Virus record (IMG/VR): IMGVR_UViG_3300042564_002201
Location: 1 to 34,599 of that record
Length of the DNA stretch: 34,599 nt
Reading direction: 5' to 3' (one strand)
Origin: a virus
The position numbers and the translations under genes are program-made. Each line of letters starts with the position of its first letter. Position 1 is the first letter of the stretch. A model generated the notes under the pieces. It did not search any database. It saw only the letters and a program-made list of their open reading frames with translations, and was not told the origin of the DNA. Positions 1 to 6,664 of the stretch are shown one piece after another.

Positions 1-215
1 GTCAAAATGAAACAACGACGAGTTCCTTGAAATATTGGTATTTATTAATAGAGTAAGTTTATTAATCTTTATTGTGGCGAGACCCTAACGGGTAGGATAC
101 AACGAAAGCCAACAAAATACTAGTTGCAACTATAGAATCGAATCATCTTTTATAGTTTAGATACTAGGGCAAATTTTCGGATAAGGTTTTAATCAAATAC
201 TGCTTTATTAATAAA
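1..215 (+). other. non-coding structured leader
   Basis: No credible reading frame lies here. Possible folding is visible on the + strand: ACCC at 82-85 can pair with GGGT at 90-93, enclosed by TGGC (75-78) with GCCA (108-111). Farther on, AACTATA (128-134) pairs with TATAGTT (151-157) inside a CTAG/CTAG pair (120-123 with 164-167). I see no exact TAnnTTTG promoter box in it, so transcription may start before the window. If the hammerhead at 216-272 cuts, this stretch would be part of the released upstream RNA. No known RNA family was recognised. Confidence 0.4.
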
Positions 216-272
216 TAAGTGTCTATAGGTGCGTTACCTATACTGATGAGTCGCAGAACGACGAAACACTTA
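216..272 (+). ncRNA. type III hammerhead self-cleaving ribozyme
   Basis: All parts of the hammerhead consensus are present in order. Stem III is TAAGTG (216-221) with CACTTA (267-272), 6 bp, open at the ends, which makes it type III. The cleavage triplet is GTC (221-223), with U222 pairing A266, so cutting is expected after C223. Stem I is TATAGGT (224-230) with ACCTATA (236-242), 7 bp, loop GCGTT. The core CTGATGA is at 243-249. Stem II is GTCG (250-253) with CGAC (259-262), loop CAGAA. GAAA is at 263-266. No core base is missing. It lies 12 bases before the ATG at 285, so it would process the 5' end of the first small-gene transcript. Cleavage itself is inferred from the consensus. Confidence 0.93.
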
Positions 273-284
273 AACATTTTTATT

Positions 285-503
285 ATGTTATTAACTCAAT
301 CTTATAGAAAATATAAATTTGAAAATACTACAACGTATTTATTTAAAAACAATACCAATGATATCAGTATGTTAGAGATATCAAAACAAAAATCGGGATA
401 TGAAGTTGTTTACAATAGCGAATATCAAAATTTTTACAGAAGTATCAACGGCTTAAAAGATATGAATGCCGTAAAAAAGGAAATAGAAACTTTTAATTTT
501 TAA
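285..503 (+). CDS. small hypothetical protein behind the hammerhead
   Basis: A 72-aa protein of unknown function, with no membrane segment or metal-binding motif. A longer frame from a GTG at 219 exists, but its first 22 codons would be the hammerhead ribozyme itself (216-272), so the ATG at 285 is the more credible start. The A/T-rich stretch before it (273-284) has no Shine-Dalgarno sequence, which is common in Bacteroidota. It is the first gene of a tightly spaced + strand series, and the next ATG follows two bases after its stop. The C-terminal half (a short KSGYEVVYN segment and a predicted helix) looks like a small mixed alpha/beta fold. Confidence 0.6.
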   Translation: MLLTQSYRKYKFENTTTYLFKNNTNDISMLEISKQKSGYEVVYNSEYQNFYRSINGLKDMNAVKKEIETFNF

Positions 504-505
504 CT

Positions 506-619
506 ATGAAACAAAAAATCAAGGTTATAGCGCTACTAGTTGTGGCGCTATATGTATTAGCTAGAGTAGAGAAACATTGTGAAACTAAAAACGAGCATTA
601 TGTCGAGCAATCTAAATAG
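506..619 (+). CDS. 37-aa single-span membrane protein
   Basis: ATG at 506, TAG at 617-619, 37 residues. Residues 5-20 form one hydrophobic run (IKVIALLVVALYVLAR) after a basic start (MKQK), so a single membrane span with a short polar tail is likely. It starts two bases after the preceding stop and its end overlaps the next gene by 20 bases, which supports translation as part of the series. Inside it, ATAGCGC (527-533) and GCGCTAT (545-551) form a 7-bp inverted repeat that could also act as an RNA hairpin. A role in host takeover or lysis cannot be told from sequence. Confidence 0.5.
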   Translation: MKQKIKVIALLVVALYVLARVEKHCETKNEHYVEQSK

Positions 620-872
620 AAGACGCATTGCGCTTATGGTGTCGGGTATTCCGACGTTGGAAGACTTTATTAATAAGAAGTTAGGATCTAAAAAATTAGA
701 ATATATGAATACTATCTATTGTGATATTTGCGACCAAGCAAGTATAGAAACGGAACAAGAAATAACAGAGGAAACTTTTTATTGTTGCACAATGTGTAGA
801 GATAACAATAAAGAACGAGAAATTAAAAATAATAATTTCAACAAAGAAAAAGTAATTGATTATAAAAACTAA
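600..872 (+). CDS. small zinc-ribbon-like protein
   Basis: A 90-aa protein from ATG 600; a GTG at 579 would add seven residues but lies deeper inside the upstream gene. Two cysteine pairs, C41-x2-C44 and C62/C63 with C66, are spaced as in a treble-clef or zinc-ribbon knuckle. The N-terminus is basic (NLNRRRIAL) and the C-terminus is highly charged (K/N/E-rich). Function is unknown; a nucleic-acid or protein-binding role is the usual guess for such phage zinc ribbons, but nothing here proves it. Confidence 0.6.
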   Translation: MSSNLNRRRIALMVSGIPTLEDFINKKLGSKKLEYMNTIYCDICDQASIETEQEITEETFYCCTMCRDNNKEREIKNNNFNKEKVIDYKN

Positions 873-878
873 TACAGA

Positions 879-1220
879 ATGAAAGCACTACAAATTAATT
901 TAGGGTTAAACAACAACCCAATGACAGCGGAAGAGGTAATTAACTACTTCGCTACACTAACGGAGTATAGGCTAATGGCCCACTACATTAAGGACAAGGA
1001 ATTCAATGGTAGTGTTGAGCCTACATTCGTAGCTATGCTAGAATATAAATACGCTAGACAAAGTAAGGTATTAACTGACGCTGAAAATTGGTGCAACTTG
1101 TTTACACAGGAGAGCATAGCTATTAGCACCGACTTTATGGAAGTACTTGCCTTTAATGTTAATTACAAGGGAGACGCATACAAATTTAATAGTAACCTAT
1201 TTGAATACATAAAATTATGA
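879..1220 (+). CDS. hypothetical phage protein
   Basis: 113 aa, starting at ATG 879, 6 bases after the previous stop and overlapping the next gene by four bases (ATGA at 1217-1220). This implies translational coupling. The N-terminus (MKALQINLGLNNNPMTAEEVINYFATL) suggests a beta strand followed by helices. I do not recognise a functional family; it looks like an accessory early protein of Bacteroidota phages. No signal peptide, membrane span or cysteine cluster. Confidence 0.7.
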   Translation: MKALQINLGLNNNPMTAEEVINYFATLTEYRLMAHYIKDKEFNGSVEPTFVAMLEYKYARQSKVLTDAENWCNLFTQESIAISTDFMEVLAFNVNYKGDAYKFNSNLFEYIKL

Positions 1221-1468
1221 GAGCAACACAAGTTAAAGATTATATAGTTAACACACTAGGGCAAACGCCGAGACACAATTGCAGTGCCTTGGCAAAGGCC
1301 ATAACAAAAGCAAGTAAGAGGTTTAATCAAAATCAATTTGATATGATGTACCTATTGCTAGAGAATTCACCAATAGATAACTACACGCATAGCTATGGAT
1401 TCCATACCGCCTATGGTAGAGAACTTATAAACACAATGCAAGACTATTATTATAAATTTAATAACTAA
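1217..1468 (+). CDS. hypothetical phage protein
   Basis: 83 aa, coupled to the previous gene through ATGA. The N-terminus is basic and helix-rich (VKDYIVNTL, ALAKAITKASKRF) and the C-terminus is rich in Tyr and Asn. No motif that I recognise. The next ATG follows after 4 bases. Function unknown. Confidence 0.65.
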   Translation: MRATQVKDYIVNTLGQTPRHNCSALAKAITKASKRFNQNQFDMMYLLLENSPIDNYTHSYGFHTAYGRELINTMQDYYYKFNN

Positions 1469-1472
1469 TATT

Positions 1473-1688
1473 ATGAACGAAATAGAAAAAGCAAAAAAGG
1501 TTTTGAAAGATGCAGGATATCAAGTAGTAAACCTATGGCACATAGACGACGTAAAACAAAACTATGATTGCACTGATGAAGAGGCAATGCAAGTTTTAAT
1601 TGAGGCCTTGGATAACGAGGCAACGATAGAGCAAATTTTTTATGCGATTGATTTTCAAGCGGAAGAACTAGAATTAACTAAAATATAA
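1473..1688 (+). CDS. small acidic conserved-type phage protein
   Basis: 71 aa, acidic and helical. It has the pattern AxKVLKDAGYQVVNLWHIDDV, then a CTDEEAMQVL helix and an NEATIEQIFYAIDF helix. I associate this type of small protein with Bacteroidota phages and plasmids, where it has no assigned function; that association is from memory and was not checked. Start at ATG 1473, four bases after the preceding stop. Confidence 0.7.
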   Translation: MNEIEKAKKVLKDAGYQVVNLWHIDDVKQNYDCTDEEAMQVLIEALDNEATIEQIFYAIDFQAEELELTKI

Positions 1689-1693
1689 ATATT

Positions 1694-2254
1694 ATGGGAA
1701 GTGTAATTGATTATATAGATTGTCCTAACTGCAAACAAGAGGCATTTAGCGACTTCTACTACAGAACGGGTGAGCAATATGTTAATTGTGCATACTGCGG
1801 TTATCATTACTCAGTATCTATAAAGAGAGACGAAAACGGAAATATGATAAAGCTAGATGAAAGCAAGGAACTAGCTGTTGATAATGTAGTCAGAGAAGAA
1901 TTTATTATTGACAAGCCATACGGATCTTTCAGGATAAAGAATCAAGGCTCTGTAGGTGAGCATAGTGGATCGTTAAAGGATAAGGAAGAGTACGATAGCT
2001 TTGTATCCGATATAGTATCGCTTAGAAATCAAGAGAACACAATAGAGAGTTGTGTTATATCTAGACTAGTAGACGGGAGTATAGTAAAGGAAGTATTGGT
2101 AGGTGATATCTACTACTTCGATGATTGGGTAAACGAGATGCTTAATCATTCAGACTACAGCGAATCAGAACTACTGGACTTTGAAGAATACTACCAAAAC
2201 CTATTAACATTTGAAGAAAACTCAGATAACTTTGAAAAACAATTAAACAATTAA
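1694..2254 (+). CDS. zinc-ribbon N-terminal hypothetical protein
   Basis: 186 aa. The N-terminus carries a clear zinc ribbon, C10-x2-C13 and C32-x2-C35 (CPNC ... CAYC), followed by an acidic region. Around residues 118-145 are short beta segments and an aromatic patch (GDIYYFDDWV), and the last 40 residues are very acidic with many E, N and Y. The ribbon suggests binding to nucleic acid or protein; the acidic tail is unusual for a DNA binder and may instead contact a host protein. Function not recognised. Confidence 0.7.
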   Translation: MGSVIDYIDCPNCKQEAFSDFYYRTGEQYVNCAYCGYHYSVSIKRDENGNMIKLDESKELAVDNVVREEFIIDKPYGSFRIKNQGSVGEHSGSLKDKEEYDSFVSDIVSLRNQENTIESCVISRLVDGSIVKEVLVGDIYYFDDWVNEMLNHSDYSESELLDFEEYYQNLLTFEENSDNFEKQLNN

Positions 2255-2258
2255 CATT

Positions 2259-2441
2259 ATGAGACCAAGAATTAACCCAAATAGAGTAAATGTATCCAAA
2301 GTAGTAGAACACCTAGAAAGAAAGAGAAAGGCGTACTCAGAGGCTATAAACGACCTTATGGACCAAGAGAGCATACCATACGGAAAAGCGAAGGAACTTC
2401 TTAATAGAAGATTAATCGAGAAAGTAGTGTTTAGATTCTAA
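2259..2441 (+). CDS. small basic hypothetical protein
   Basis: 60 aa, strongly basic, with two probable helices (VSKVVEHLERKRKAYSEAINDLM and YGKAKELLNRRLIEKVV). The ATG lies 4 bases after the previous stop. Charge and helix pattern are compatible with nucleic-acid binding, but no defined HTH or other motif is visible. Confidence 0.6.
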   Translation: MRPRINPNRVNVSKVVEHLERKRKAYSEAINDLMDQESIPYGKAKELLNRRLIEKVVFRF

Positions 2442-2447
2442 GGAATT

Positions 2448-2606
2448 ATGGTATTTATAAATACAATAGACAGCGAGTTTTGGCAGATGATAGTTTTTGA
2501 CACAAGCACAAATGTTTGGTCAGAACTTCTCTGCCTAGACTTTAGTAGCCTTGTACTTCAAGCTAGGTTGCTACATAATGTAGAGGTACTACATTATTTA
2601 AATTAA
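2448..2606 (+). CDS. 52-aa hypothetical protein
   Basis: ATG 2448 to TAA 2604-2606, 52 residues, beginning six bases after the previous stop. Composition is hydrophobic and aromatic (FWQMIVFDTS, VWSELLCLDFSSLVLQARLLHN) without a clear single membrane span. It fills the gap between two other small genes in the series and its spacing is like theirs, which is the main reason for calling it. Confidence 0.45.
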   Translation: MVFINTIDSEFWQMIVFDTSTNVWSELLCLDFSSLVLQARLLHNVEVLHYLN

Positions 2607-2641
2607 TGAGAGTGACTAACAATTTTAAAAACAAATAAGAT

Positions 2642-2857
2642 ATGAAACAAACAGCAGTAGAATGGTTAGAAGAAGAAATGAGTAAAACATATATATTTAA
2701 TCAAGATGATTTTGATATGTTTAAAAAAGCCAAGGAAATGGAAAAGCAACAGATTATTGATGCACACGGAAACCAAACTAAAAAATCAGGAGGTGTTTCA
2801 AATTACACTTATATTTTAACAGGAAAAGAATACTACAACGAAACATTTAATAAATAA
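2642..2857 (+). CDS. small conserved-type phage protein (TAVEWLEEE)
   Basis: 71 aa. The start TAVEWLEEE, a middle FKKAKEMEKQQIIDAHGNQ helix and a YYNETF C-terminus form a pattern I associate with small proteins common in Bacteroidota phages; that is recall and was not checked. No function is known to me. The gene is preceded by an A-rich stretch and a 35-base gap, the longest in this part of the series. Confidence 0.7.
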   Translation: MKQTAVEWLEEEMSKTYIFNQDDFDMFKKAKEMEKQQIIDAHGNQTKKSGGVSNYTYILTGKEYYNETFNK

Positions 2858-2860
2858 GAT

Positions 2861-2971
2861 ATGGAAGAGTATAGTGACTGTTGTGGTGCAGAGAGACACC
2901 ACATATGGAGTGATTTGTGTTCATCTTGCTTAGAGCATTGTGATTTTGAAGACGAAAGCGATGAAAGTTAG
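2861..2971 (+). CDS. 36-aa cysteine/histidine-rich mini zinc protein
   Basis: ATG 2861, TAG 2969-2971. Cysteines at 7 and 8, histidines at 13 and 14, and cysteines at 20, 23 and 27 (CC, HH, CSSC, C) could hold one zinc ion; the tail is acidic (DFEDESDES). The start follows the previous stop by three bases and the end overlaps the next gene by 11 bases. Comparable small Cys-rich proteins occur in many Bacteroidota phages, usually unannotated because of length. Confidence 0.55.
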   Translation: MEEYSDCCGAERHHIWSDLCSSCLEHCDFEDESDES

Positions 2972-3149
2972 GTGTACGTCAGTCATAACAAATAGTTTAA
3001 TTAGAAAGGCTATAACTAGAGATAAGTGGTATAGCGTACTATGGAGTAACCAATACGGATTTACATTCATAAACGATAAAGGAGACCTATCTCTAGGTCG
3101 ATTTAAAAATTGTAGTTTAATAAATAATAATTGGGAGGTAAAAATATGA
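2961..3149 (+). CDS. small beta-rich hypothetical protein
   Basis: 62 aa from ATG 2961; a GTG at 2940 would add seven residues inside the upstream gene and is less likely. The pattern is an alternating beta barrel-like sequence (VRCTSVIT, KWYSVLW, YGFTFINDKGDLSLGRF), as in small SH3-like folds found in Bacteroidota phages. Its last bases contain the Shine-Dalgarno of the next gene, with which it overlaps by four bases. Confidence 0.6.
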   Translation: MKVRCTSVITNSLIRKAITRDKWYSVLWSNQYGFTFINDKGDLSLGRFKNCSLINNNWEVKI

Positions 3150-3346
3150 GTTTAAATTTTAAAGAATTAAGTAGAATGGATCAAGTTAAAGCAATAAATG
3201 AAACAATATCACAACACGATGAATCTTTCTTGGCGTATCTTATAGCGTCAAACGAAATGGATTTATTTTCGTGGTTTAGCTTTCATTTATCTGAAGACGG
3301 ATCTGATTATTGGATTGACAAAATAAAATCAAAAAAAGATGAATAA
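3146..3346 (+). CDS. hypothetical protein with a strong Shine-Dalgarno
   Basis: 66 aa, starting at ATG 3146; the TTG at 3131 is rejected because GGGAGG (3132-3137) sits at the right distance before ATG 3146 and would be coding otherwise. A good SD is unusual in this window. The protein is acidic and helical (DQVKAINETISQHDESFLAYLIASNEMDLFSWFSFH). Function unknown. It overlaps the next gene by eight bases. Confidence 0.65.
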   Translation: MSLNFKELSRMDQVKAINETISQHDESFLAYLIASNEMDLFSWFSFHLSEDGSDYWIDKIKSKKDE

Positions 3347-3710
3347 AAATAGATTTACATTATTTGAGGTTGCATCTATACTTAGAAAGCAACACCTAAA
3401 CAAACTTAATTACAAGGAGTTTAATAAGTTTACTGATGATGATTTTGACGGAGTTGAGTACGTCAAAGTACACGGAACAACAAGACCAAAGGACTATGTT
3501 AATGCAGACAGCAGAACATATAAGGTAATCAAGGCACTTTCGCCTAGCGGTGAAGAAGTTAAGTATAACGGAATTGCAGACATATGCGATGCATTAGATA
3601 TAAAGGCCAAGAACTATTGGAGAAAGTTTGCCGAGAAGAAAGGATATACAATTATTAGTGTTGAAGAATTTTTTAAAGAAAACAATGTGAATTATGAAGG
3701 GAATATTTAA
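3339..3710 (+). CDS. hypothetical protein
   Basis: 123 aa, starting at ATG 3339, overlapping its neighbours on both sides. A middle part has short beta segments (GVEYVKVHGTTRP, TYKVIKALSPSGEEVKYNG) followed by a helical GIADICDALDIKAKNYWRKFAEKKGYTIIS segment that could be a small HTH-like or NUMOD-like DNA-contact module. This is only a resemblance. No catalytic motif of a homing nuclease is present. Confidence 0.6.
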   Translation: MNKNRFTLFEVASILRKQHLNKLNYKEFNKFTDDDFDGVEYVKVHGTTRPKDYVNADSRTYKVIKALSPSGEEVKYNGIADICDALDIKAKNYWRKFAEKKGYTIISVEEFFKENNVNYEGNI

Positions 3711-3888
3711 TTACAGATTTCAGGAAGTAGAGGTTGAGTACGAGGTTGTTTACGACAATGATCCAGAGTACAACCCAGAGATAGTAGTTCAGTCAGTATT
3801 TTACAACGGAACTGACATAACAATGATTATGAATCAGACGGATGAGCTAGAGTTAAAAGAGGAAATGTATGATATGTTATTTAATTAA
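3694..3888 (+). CDS. small acidic beta-rich protein
   Basis: 64 aa, acidic, with beta strands (YRFQEVEVEYEVVYDND, EIVVQSVFYNGTDIT) and a C-terminal helix. The ATG lies within the end of the upstream gene (17-base overlap). No family with known function recognised. Confidence 0.6.
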   Translation: MKGIFNYRFQEVEVEYEVVYDNDPEYNPEIVVQSVFYNGTDITMIMNQTDELELKEEMYDMLFN

Positions 3889-3891
3889 TCT

Positions 3892-4059
3892 ATGAATAAA
3901 CCACAAATTATCGCAGAGCTACAAGAAATTATGGATCTTGCAGAGCAGACTGAAAACATATACTTATACAATAAAACCAAGAGAATCATTGATTCATTAA
4001 AAGAAAGTTGGAGTAGAGATGATTGGTATTACCAAGAAATTCAAAAAAACCTGCAATAA
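3892..4059 (+). CDS. 55-aa helical hypothetical protein
   Basis: ATG 3892 to TAA 4057-4059, 55 residues: almost entirely helical (IIAELQEIMDLAEQTENIYLYN, then KRIIDSLKESW). It starts three bases after the previous stop and is the last gene before a new promoter at 4064-4093. Function unknown. Confidence 0.5.
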   Translation: MNKPQIIAELQEIMDLAEQTENIYLYNKTKRIIDSLKESWSRDDWYYQEIQKNLQ

Positions 4060-4063
4060 ATTA

Positions 4064-4093
4064 TTGTATATTAAATAATAAATAGTATATTTG
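4064..4093 (+). promoter_or_regulatory. Bacteroidota-type promoter
   Basis: TTG at 4064-4066 and TATATTTG at 4086-4093, separated by 19 bases, fit the Bacteroidota sigma-A consensus (TTG, 19-21 bases, TAnnTTTG). Transcription would start near 4098-4100, giving a leader of roughly 60 bases before the SSB-like gene. Confidence 0.75.
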
Positions 4094-4157
4094 TAATCTA
4101 AAGTTGAATAGCCGACAGCAACAAAACAAGGTAGGCAAAACAATTAAATTATATTTT

Positions 4158-4457
4158 ATGGCTCAATTATTAGCAGTTAGTATCGACCTAACAAAAATTG
4201 ACAAATCTCAAATCGTTGAGGGAAAAAATGGTGGTAAGTATGTTAACGTTACTTTATCAGTTAACGACACCGAAGATCAGTACGGAAACAATGTATCTCT
4301 TTGGCAAAGCCAATCTAAAGAAGAAAGAGAGGCTAAGGCTAATCGAAACTTCTTAGGTAATGGTAAGAAACTTTGGAGTGATGACAAAGTTCAACAAGCA
4401 GAGTTAAGCAAGAAAGCTACTAAGAAACAAGAAGAAGCTAACGACCTTCCTTGGTAA
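4158..4457 (+). CDS. SSB-like single-stranded DNA-binding protein
   Basis: 99 aa from ATG 4158 (a TTG at 4104 would place 18 residues in the promoter-proximal leader and is rejected). The N-terminal 65 residues alternate as in an OB-type beta fold (KYVNVTLSVNDTEDQYGNNVSLWQ), then comes a lysine- and alanine-rich linker and an acidic tip ending in DLPW. A short acidic tail with a terminal aromatic is the hallmark by which SSBs recruit partners. It lies directly in front of the ERF annealing protein and flap exonuclease, as ssDNA-binding proteins often do in recombination modules. It is shorter than cellular SSB, so the identification is by architecture and context. Confidence 0.6.
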   Translation: MAQLLAVSIDLTKIDKSQIVEGKNGGKYVNVTLSVNDTEDQYGNNVSLWQSQSKEEREAKANRNFLGNGKKLWSDDKVQQAELSKKATKKQEEANDLPW

Positions 4458-4485
4458 AAAAGCTTTTCATTAAAAACACAACTAC

Positions 4486-4513
4486 AAGGGCTATCATATA
4501 GGTAGCCCTTTTT
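4486..4513 (+). terminator. intrinsic terminator-like hairpin
   Basis: AAGGGCTA (4486-4493) pairs with TAGCCCTT (4503-4510), loop of nine bases, and TTTTT runs through 4509-4513. It would end or reduce transcripts from the promoter at 4086 after the SSB-like gene, so ERF may be read only by read-through. Confidence 0.75.
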
Positions 4514-4527
4514 AATCAAATCAAATT

Positions 4528-5142
4528 ATGGCAACAACAAAAAAAGAAAGTACGATGAATTTATTTCAAAAATTATTAGAGATTCAAAAAAGAGTGGTAG
4601 GACTTGGTAAGGATTCAAAATCATTTGGATACCAATATGTATCAGGATCAAAAGTATTAGAGCATATCAAACCACTTATGAATGAATACGGAATTATCCT
4701 TAAGCAAGAGGTTTTAGAGATCGAGAATAGTAGACAAGACTATACAACAAAGAATGGTCTTAAGTCAGAGATACTTACAAAAGCAACTATGCGATTCACT
4801 TGGATAGATTGTGAGACTGGTGAGAAAGATGAGAATTATTTCGCTGCGAATGGTCAGAATGATTGGGAGAAAGGTCTTGGCTCGGCATTAACATATGCAG
4901 AGAGATACTTCCTACTTAAGTACTTCCACATTAGTACTGACGAGGACGATATTGACAATCCAAATCGTAAGCCAGAGCCTGTATCAAAACCTACTGCTAC
5001 TGATTCAAGTCAAGCTAGTAAGCCTACAATCTCTGATATGAATGCTGTTAAGAAGGCATTAGAGTCAAACAGAGAGGCTACAATCAAGATGCTAGAGAAG
5101 TATGAAGTTACACCTCAACAAAAGAAAGAGTTAGGTATATGA
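4528..5142 (+). CDS. erf: ERF-family single-strand annealing recombinase
   Basis: 204 aa. ERF proteins anneal complementary single strands and act in phage genome recombination and circularisation. Here the N-terminal helix (FQKLLEIQKRVVGL), SFGYQYVSGSKVLEHIKPLMNEYG (residues 32-54), and the conserved GLGSALTYAERYFLLKYFHI (117-135) followed by acidic DEDDID are the usual ERF signature. The C-terminal 60 residues are a Ser/Thr/Lys-rich linker plus a small helical end. The next gene begins inside its stop (ATGA, 5139-5142), coupling it to the exonuclease. ERF plus exonuclease plus SSB is a standard recombination set. Confidence 0.9.
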   Translation: MATTKKESTMNLFQKLLEIQKRVVGLGKDSKSFGYQYVSGSKVLEHIKPLMNEYGIILKQEVLEIENSRQDYTTKNGLKSEILTKATMRFTWIDCETGEKDENYFAANGQNDWEKGLGSALTYAERYFLLKYFHISTDEDDIDNPNRKPEPVSKPTATDSSQASKPTISDMNAVKKALESNREATIKMLEKYEVTPQQKKELGI

Positions 5143-5855
5143 ATAAAATAATCCTTGTAGATGCTGACTCCCTATGCTACATAGGGGGTTCTTGCGATGA
5201 GGTAGATCAGGCGTATGATAAAGTAGACCAAGCTATATCAAACATAATATCAACCTCTTCGGCTAGTCACTATATGATATTCGCTGAAAGACCTAACAAT
5301 AATCTATTTAGAAAAAAGATTGTAAGTAGTTACAAGATTGGACGTGTCAATAAAGAACTTCCAAAGTTCTATAGAGAGATAAAAGAATATCTTATTGGAT
5401 CTTGGAATGCTTACGGAATTCAAGGGTATGAGAGTGATGATGTGATTATATCTACTTGGAGAAAGTTATCAGATGAATATCCATTTACTGAAATACTTGT
5501 AGCTGGAATGGATAAGGATTTAAAGCAATATCCAATAACATTGTTTGATACATACTACAGAAGATTCGGAGAAATATCTAAGATAAGCGAAGAAGATGCA
5601 AACTACAATTTATGGTTGCAAGTTATTATGGGTGATTCTACGGACTCAATTAGCGGAATCAAAGGCAAAGGTATAAAGTACGCAGAAAGTGTCTTAAAAG
5701 GCTCTAAAAATTACTTTATAACGACTTGTAGATCATATAAAGAAGTTTATGGTAGTAGATGGCAGAAAAACCTTATAAAGAATTATGTTCAAGTAAGGCT
5801 TTTAGATAATTTAAGTGTAAGTATCGATTTAACTATGGTTGATTTCACTAATTAA
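5139..5855 (+). CDS. 5'-3' exonuclease / flap endonuclease (PIN-like)
   Basis: 238 aa, similar in size and motif order to phage flap nucleases and the DNA polymerase I 5'-nuclease domain. Metal-binding acids are visible: D8 and D10 (VDADSL), E98-x-D100-D101 (ESDD), D125 and D127 (GMDKDLKQ), and D166/D169 in GDSTDSISG. The last leads into a helix-hairpin-helix-like GIKGKG (173-178) that binds the DNA behind the cut. It would remove RNA primers or flaps and supply ends for ERF annealing. No DNA polymerase domain is fused. A motif-complete enzyme, so activity is likely. Confidence 0.9.
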   Translation: MNKIILVDADSLCYIGGSCDEVDQAYDKVDQAISNIISTSSASHYMIFAERPNNNLFRKKIVSSYKIGRVNKELPKFYREIKEYLIGSWNAYGIQGYESDDVIISTWRKLSDEYPFTEILVAGMDKDLKQYPITLFDTYYRRFGEISKISEEDANYNLWLQVIMGDSTDSISGIKGKGIKYAESVLKGSKNYFITTCRSYKEVYGSRWQKNLIKNYVQVRLLDNLSVSIDLTMVDFTN

Positions 5856-5862
5856 TAAAAAA

Positions 5863-6075
5863 ATGTTCAGATCAAAGAAAACAATTAAGTCAGAGTTAAT
5901 ATTTGATTCTGATCTTAATACTATAGAAGTTATAACAAAATTGAAAGAGCAATTTGAAAATTTTAAAGAAAAGTCTGTTGATATTGAAGACAACGTATAT
6001 TATAAACACGGACTTCCATTTAAATATAAAATTGTTTTTTATCACGATTTATTTTTAGAAACAATAAAAATATAA
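5863..6075 (+). CDS. small hypothetical protein
   Basis: 70 aa from ATG 5863; the TTG at 5839 lies inside the exonuclease gene and is a poorer start. The sequence is basic at the N-terminus (MFRSKKTIKSELIF), then mixed alpha/beta with a hydrophobic C-terminus (FKYKIVFYHDLFLETIKI). No recognised motif. Confidence 0.6.
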   Translation: MFRSKKTIKSELIFDSDLNTIEVITKLKEQFENFKEKSVDIEDNVYYKHGLPFKYKIVFYHDLFLETIKI

Positions 6076-6101
6076 AACATTAGGTAAGTAAAAAAAATGG
6101 T

Positions 6102-6422
6102 ATGGCAAAAAATAAAATAGAGAAGTTCTTTCCTAAAGAAGACGAAATAGCAATGGTAGGCGTGATCAATAAAGAAGTTAAGATTGCTTTTTCAGTAGAG
6201 AAAGCTGACTACGGATACTACGTAGTTCGTTACGAACTGAATGATGATCTGGAAGGATTGAAAAATACCATTAGGTACAAGAGGATTGATTTAAAAGAAA
6301 AAGATACCAAGAGAAACAGATTGGTATTCACAAACCAAGAAGATGCCGAGAGAGAGGCTATATCTTCATACAAAGAATTGTTTAATTATATACAAAGCAA
6401 AAATGGTAACAGCACAAATTAA
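6102..6422 (+). CDS. hypothetical protein
   Basis: 106 aa. Beta-rich first two thirds (AMVGVINKEVKIAFSVEKADYGYYVVRYEL) and a C-terminal helix that starts at an NQEDAEREAISSYKELF segment. Not recognised. The next gene's ATG lies 20 bases before its end. Confidence 0.6.
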   Translation: MAKNKIEKFFPKEDEIAMVGVINKEVKIAFSVEKADYGYYVVRYELNDDLEGLKNTIRYKRIDLKEKDTKRNRLVFTNQEDAEREAISSYKELFNYIQSKNGNSTN

Positions 6423-6660
6423 GAATAAAATTGTAAGTAATGTTAGAACATTATTTAACACAATTACTGTAGCAAAGAAAAAAGAATCAGTATCAGAGGA
6501 TGTTAATTCACTTATGTTTGTAGTGATGAACGGAAAGACAACAGATGAAAGTATTGTCATTAAGAAAATGTTTGACGCTGTATTCGAAAGAGAATTAAAT
6601 AAGAGAATGGAAGAGGCTAACAATGAATTGATTTCAATTAACAAATTTTTAAACAGATAA
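6403..6660 (+). CDS. helical hypothetical protein
   Basis: 85 aa from ATG 6403 (MVTAQIKNKIVSNV). A start at 6343 would overlap the upstream gene by 80 bases and is less likely. The protein is helical and basic at the N-terminus, with a charged C-terminal helix (FERELNKRMEEANNELISINKF). No recognised function. Confidence 0.6.
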   Translation: MVTAQIKNKIVSNVRTLFNTITVAKKKESVSEDVNSLMFVVMNGKTTDESIVIKKMFDAVFERELNKRMEEANNELISINKFLNR

Positions 6661-6664
6661 TTAT

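Noticed and set aside
219-284. GTG start at 219 extending the first small gene
   Set aside because: The added 22 codons coincide with the hammerhead ribozyme (216-272), whose bases are fixed by RNA structure; ATG 285 is the simpler start.
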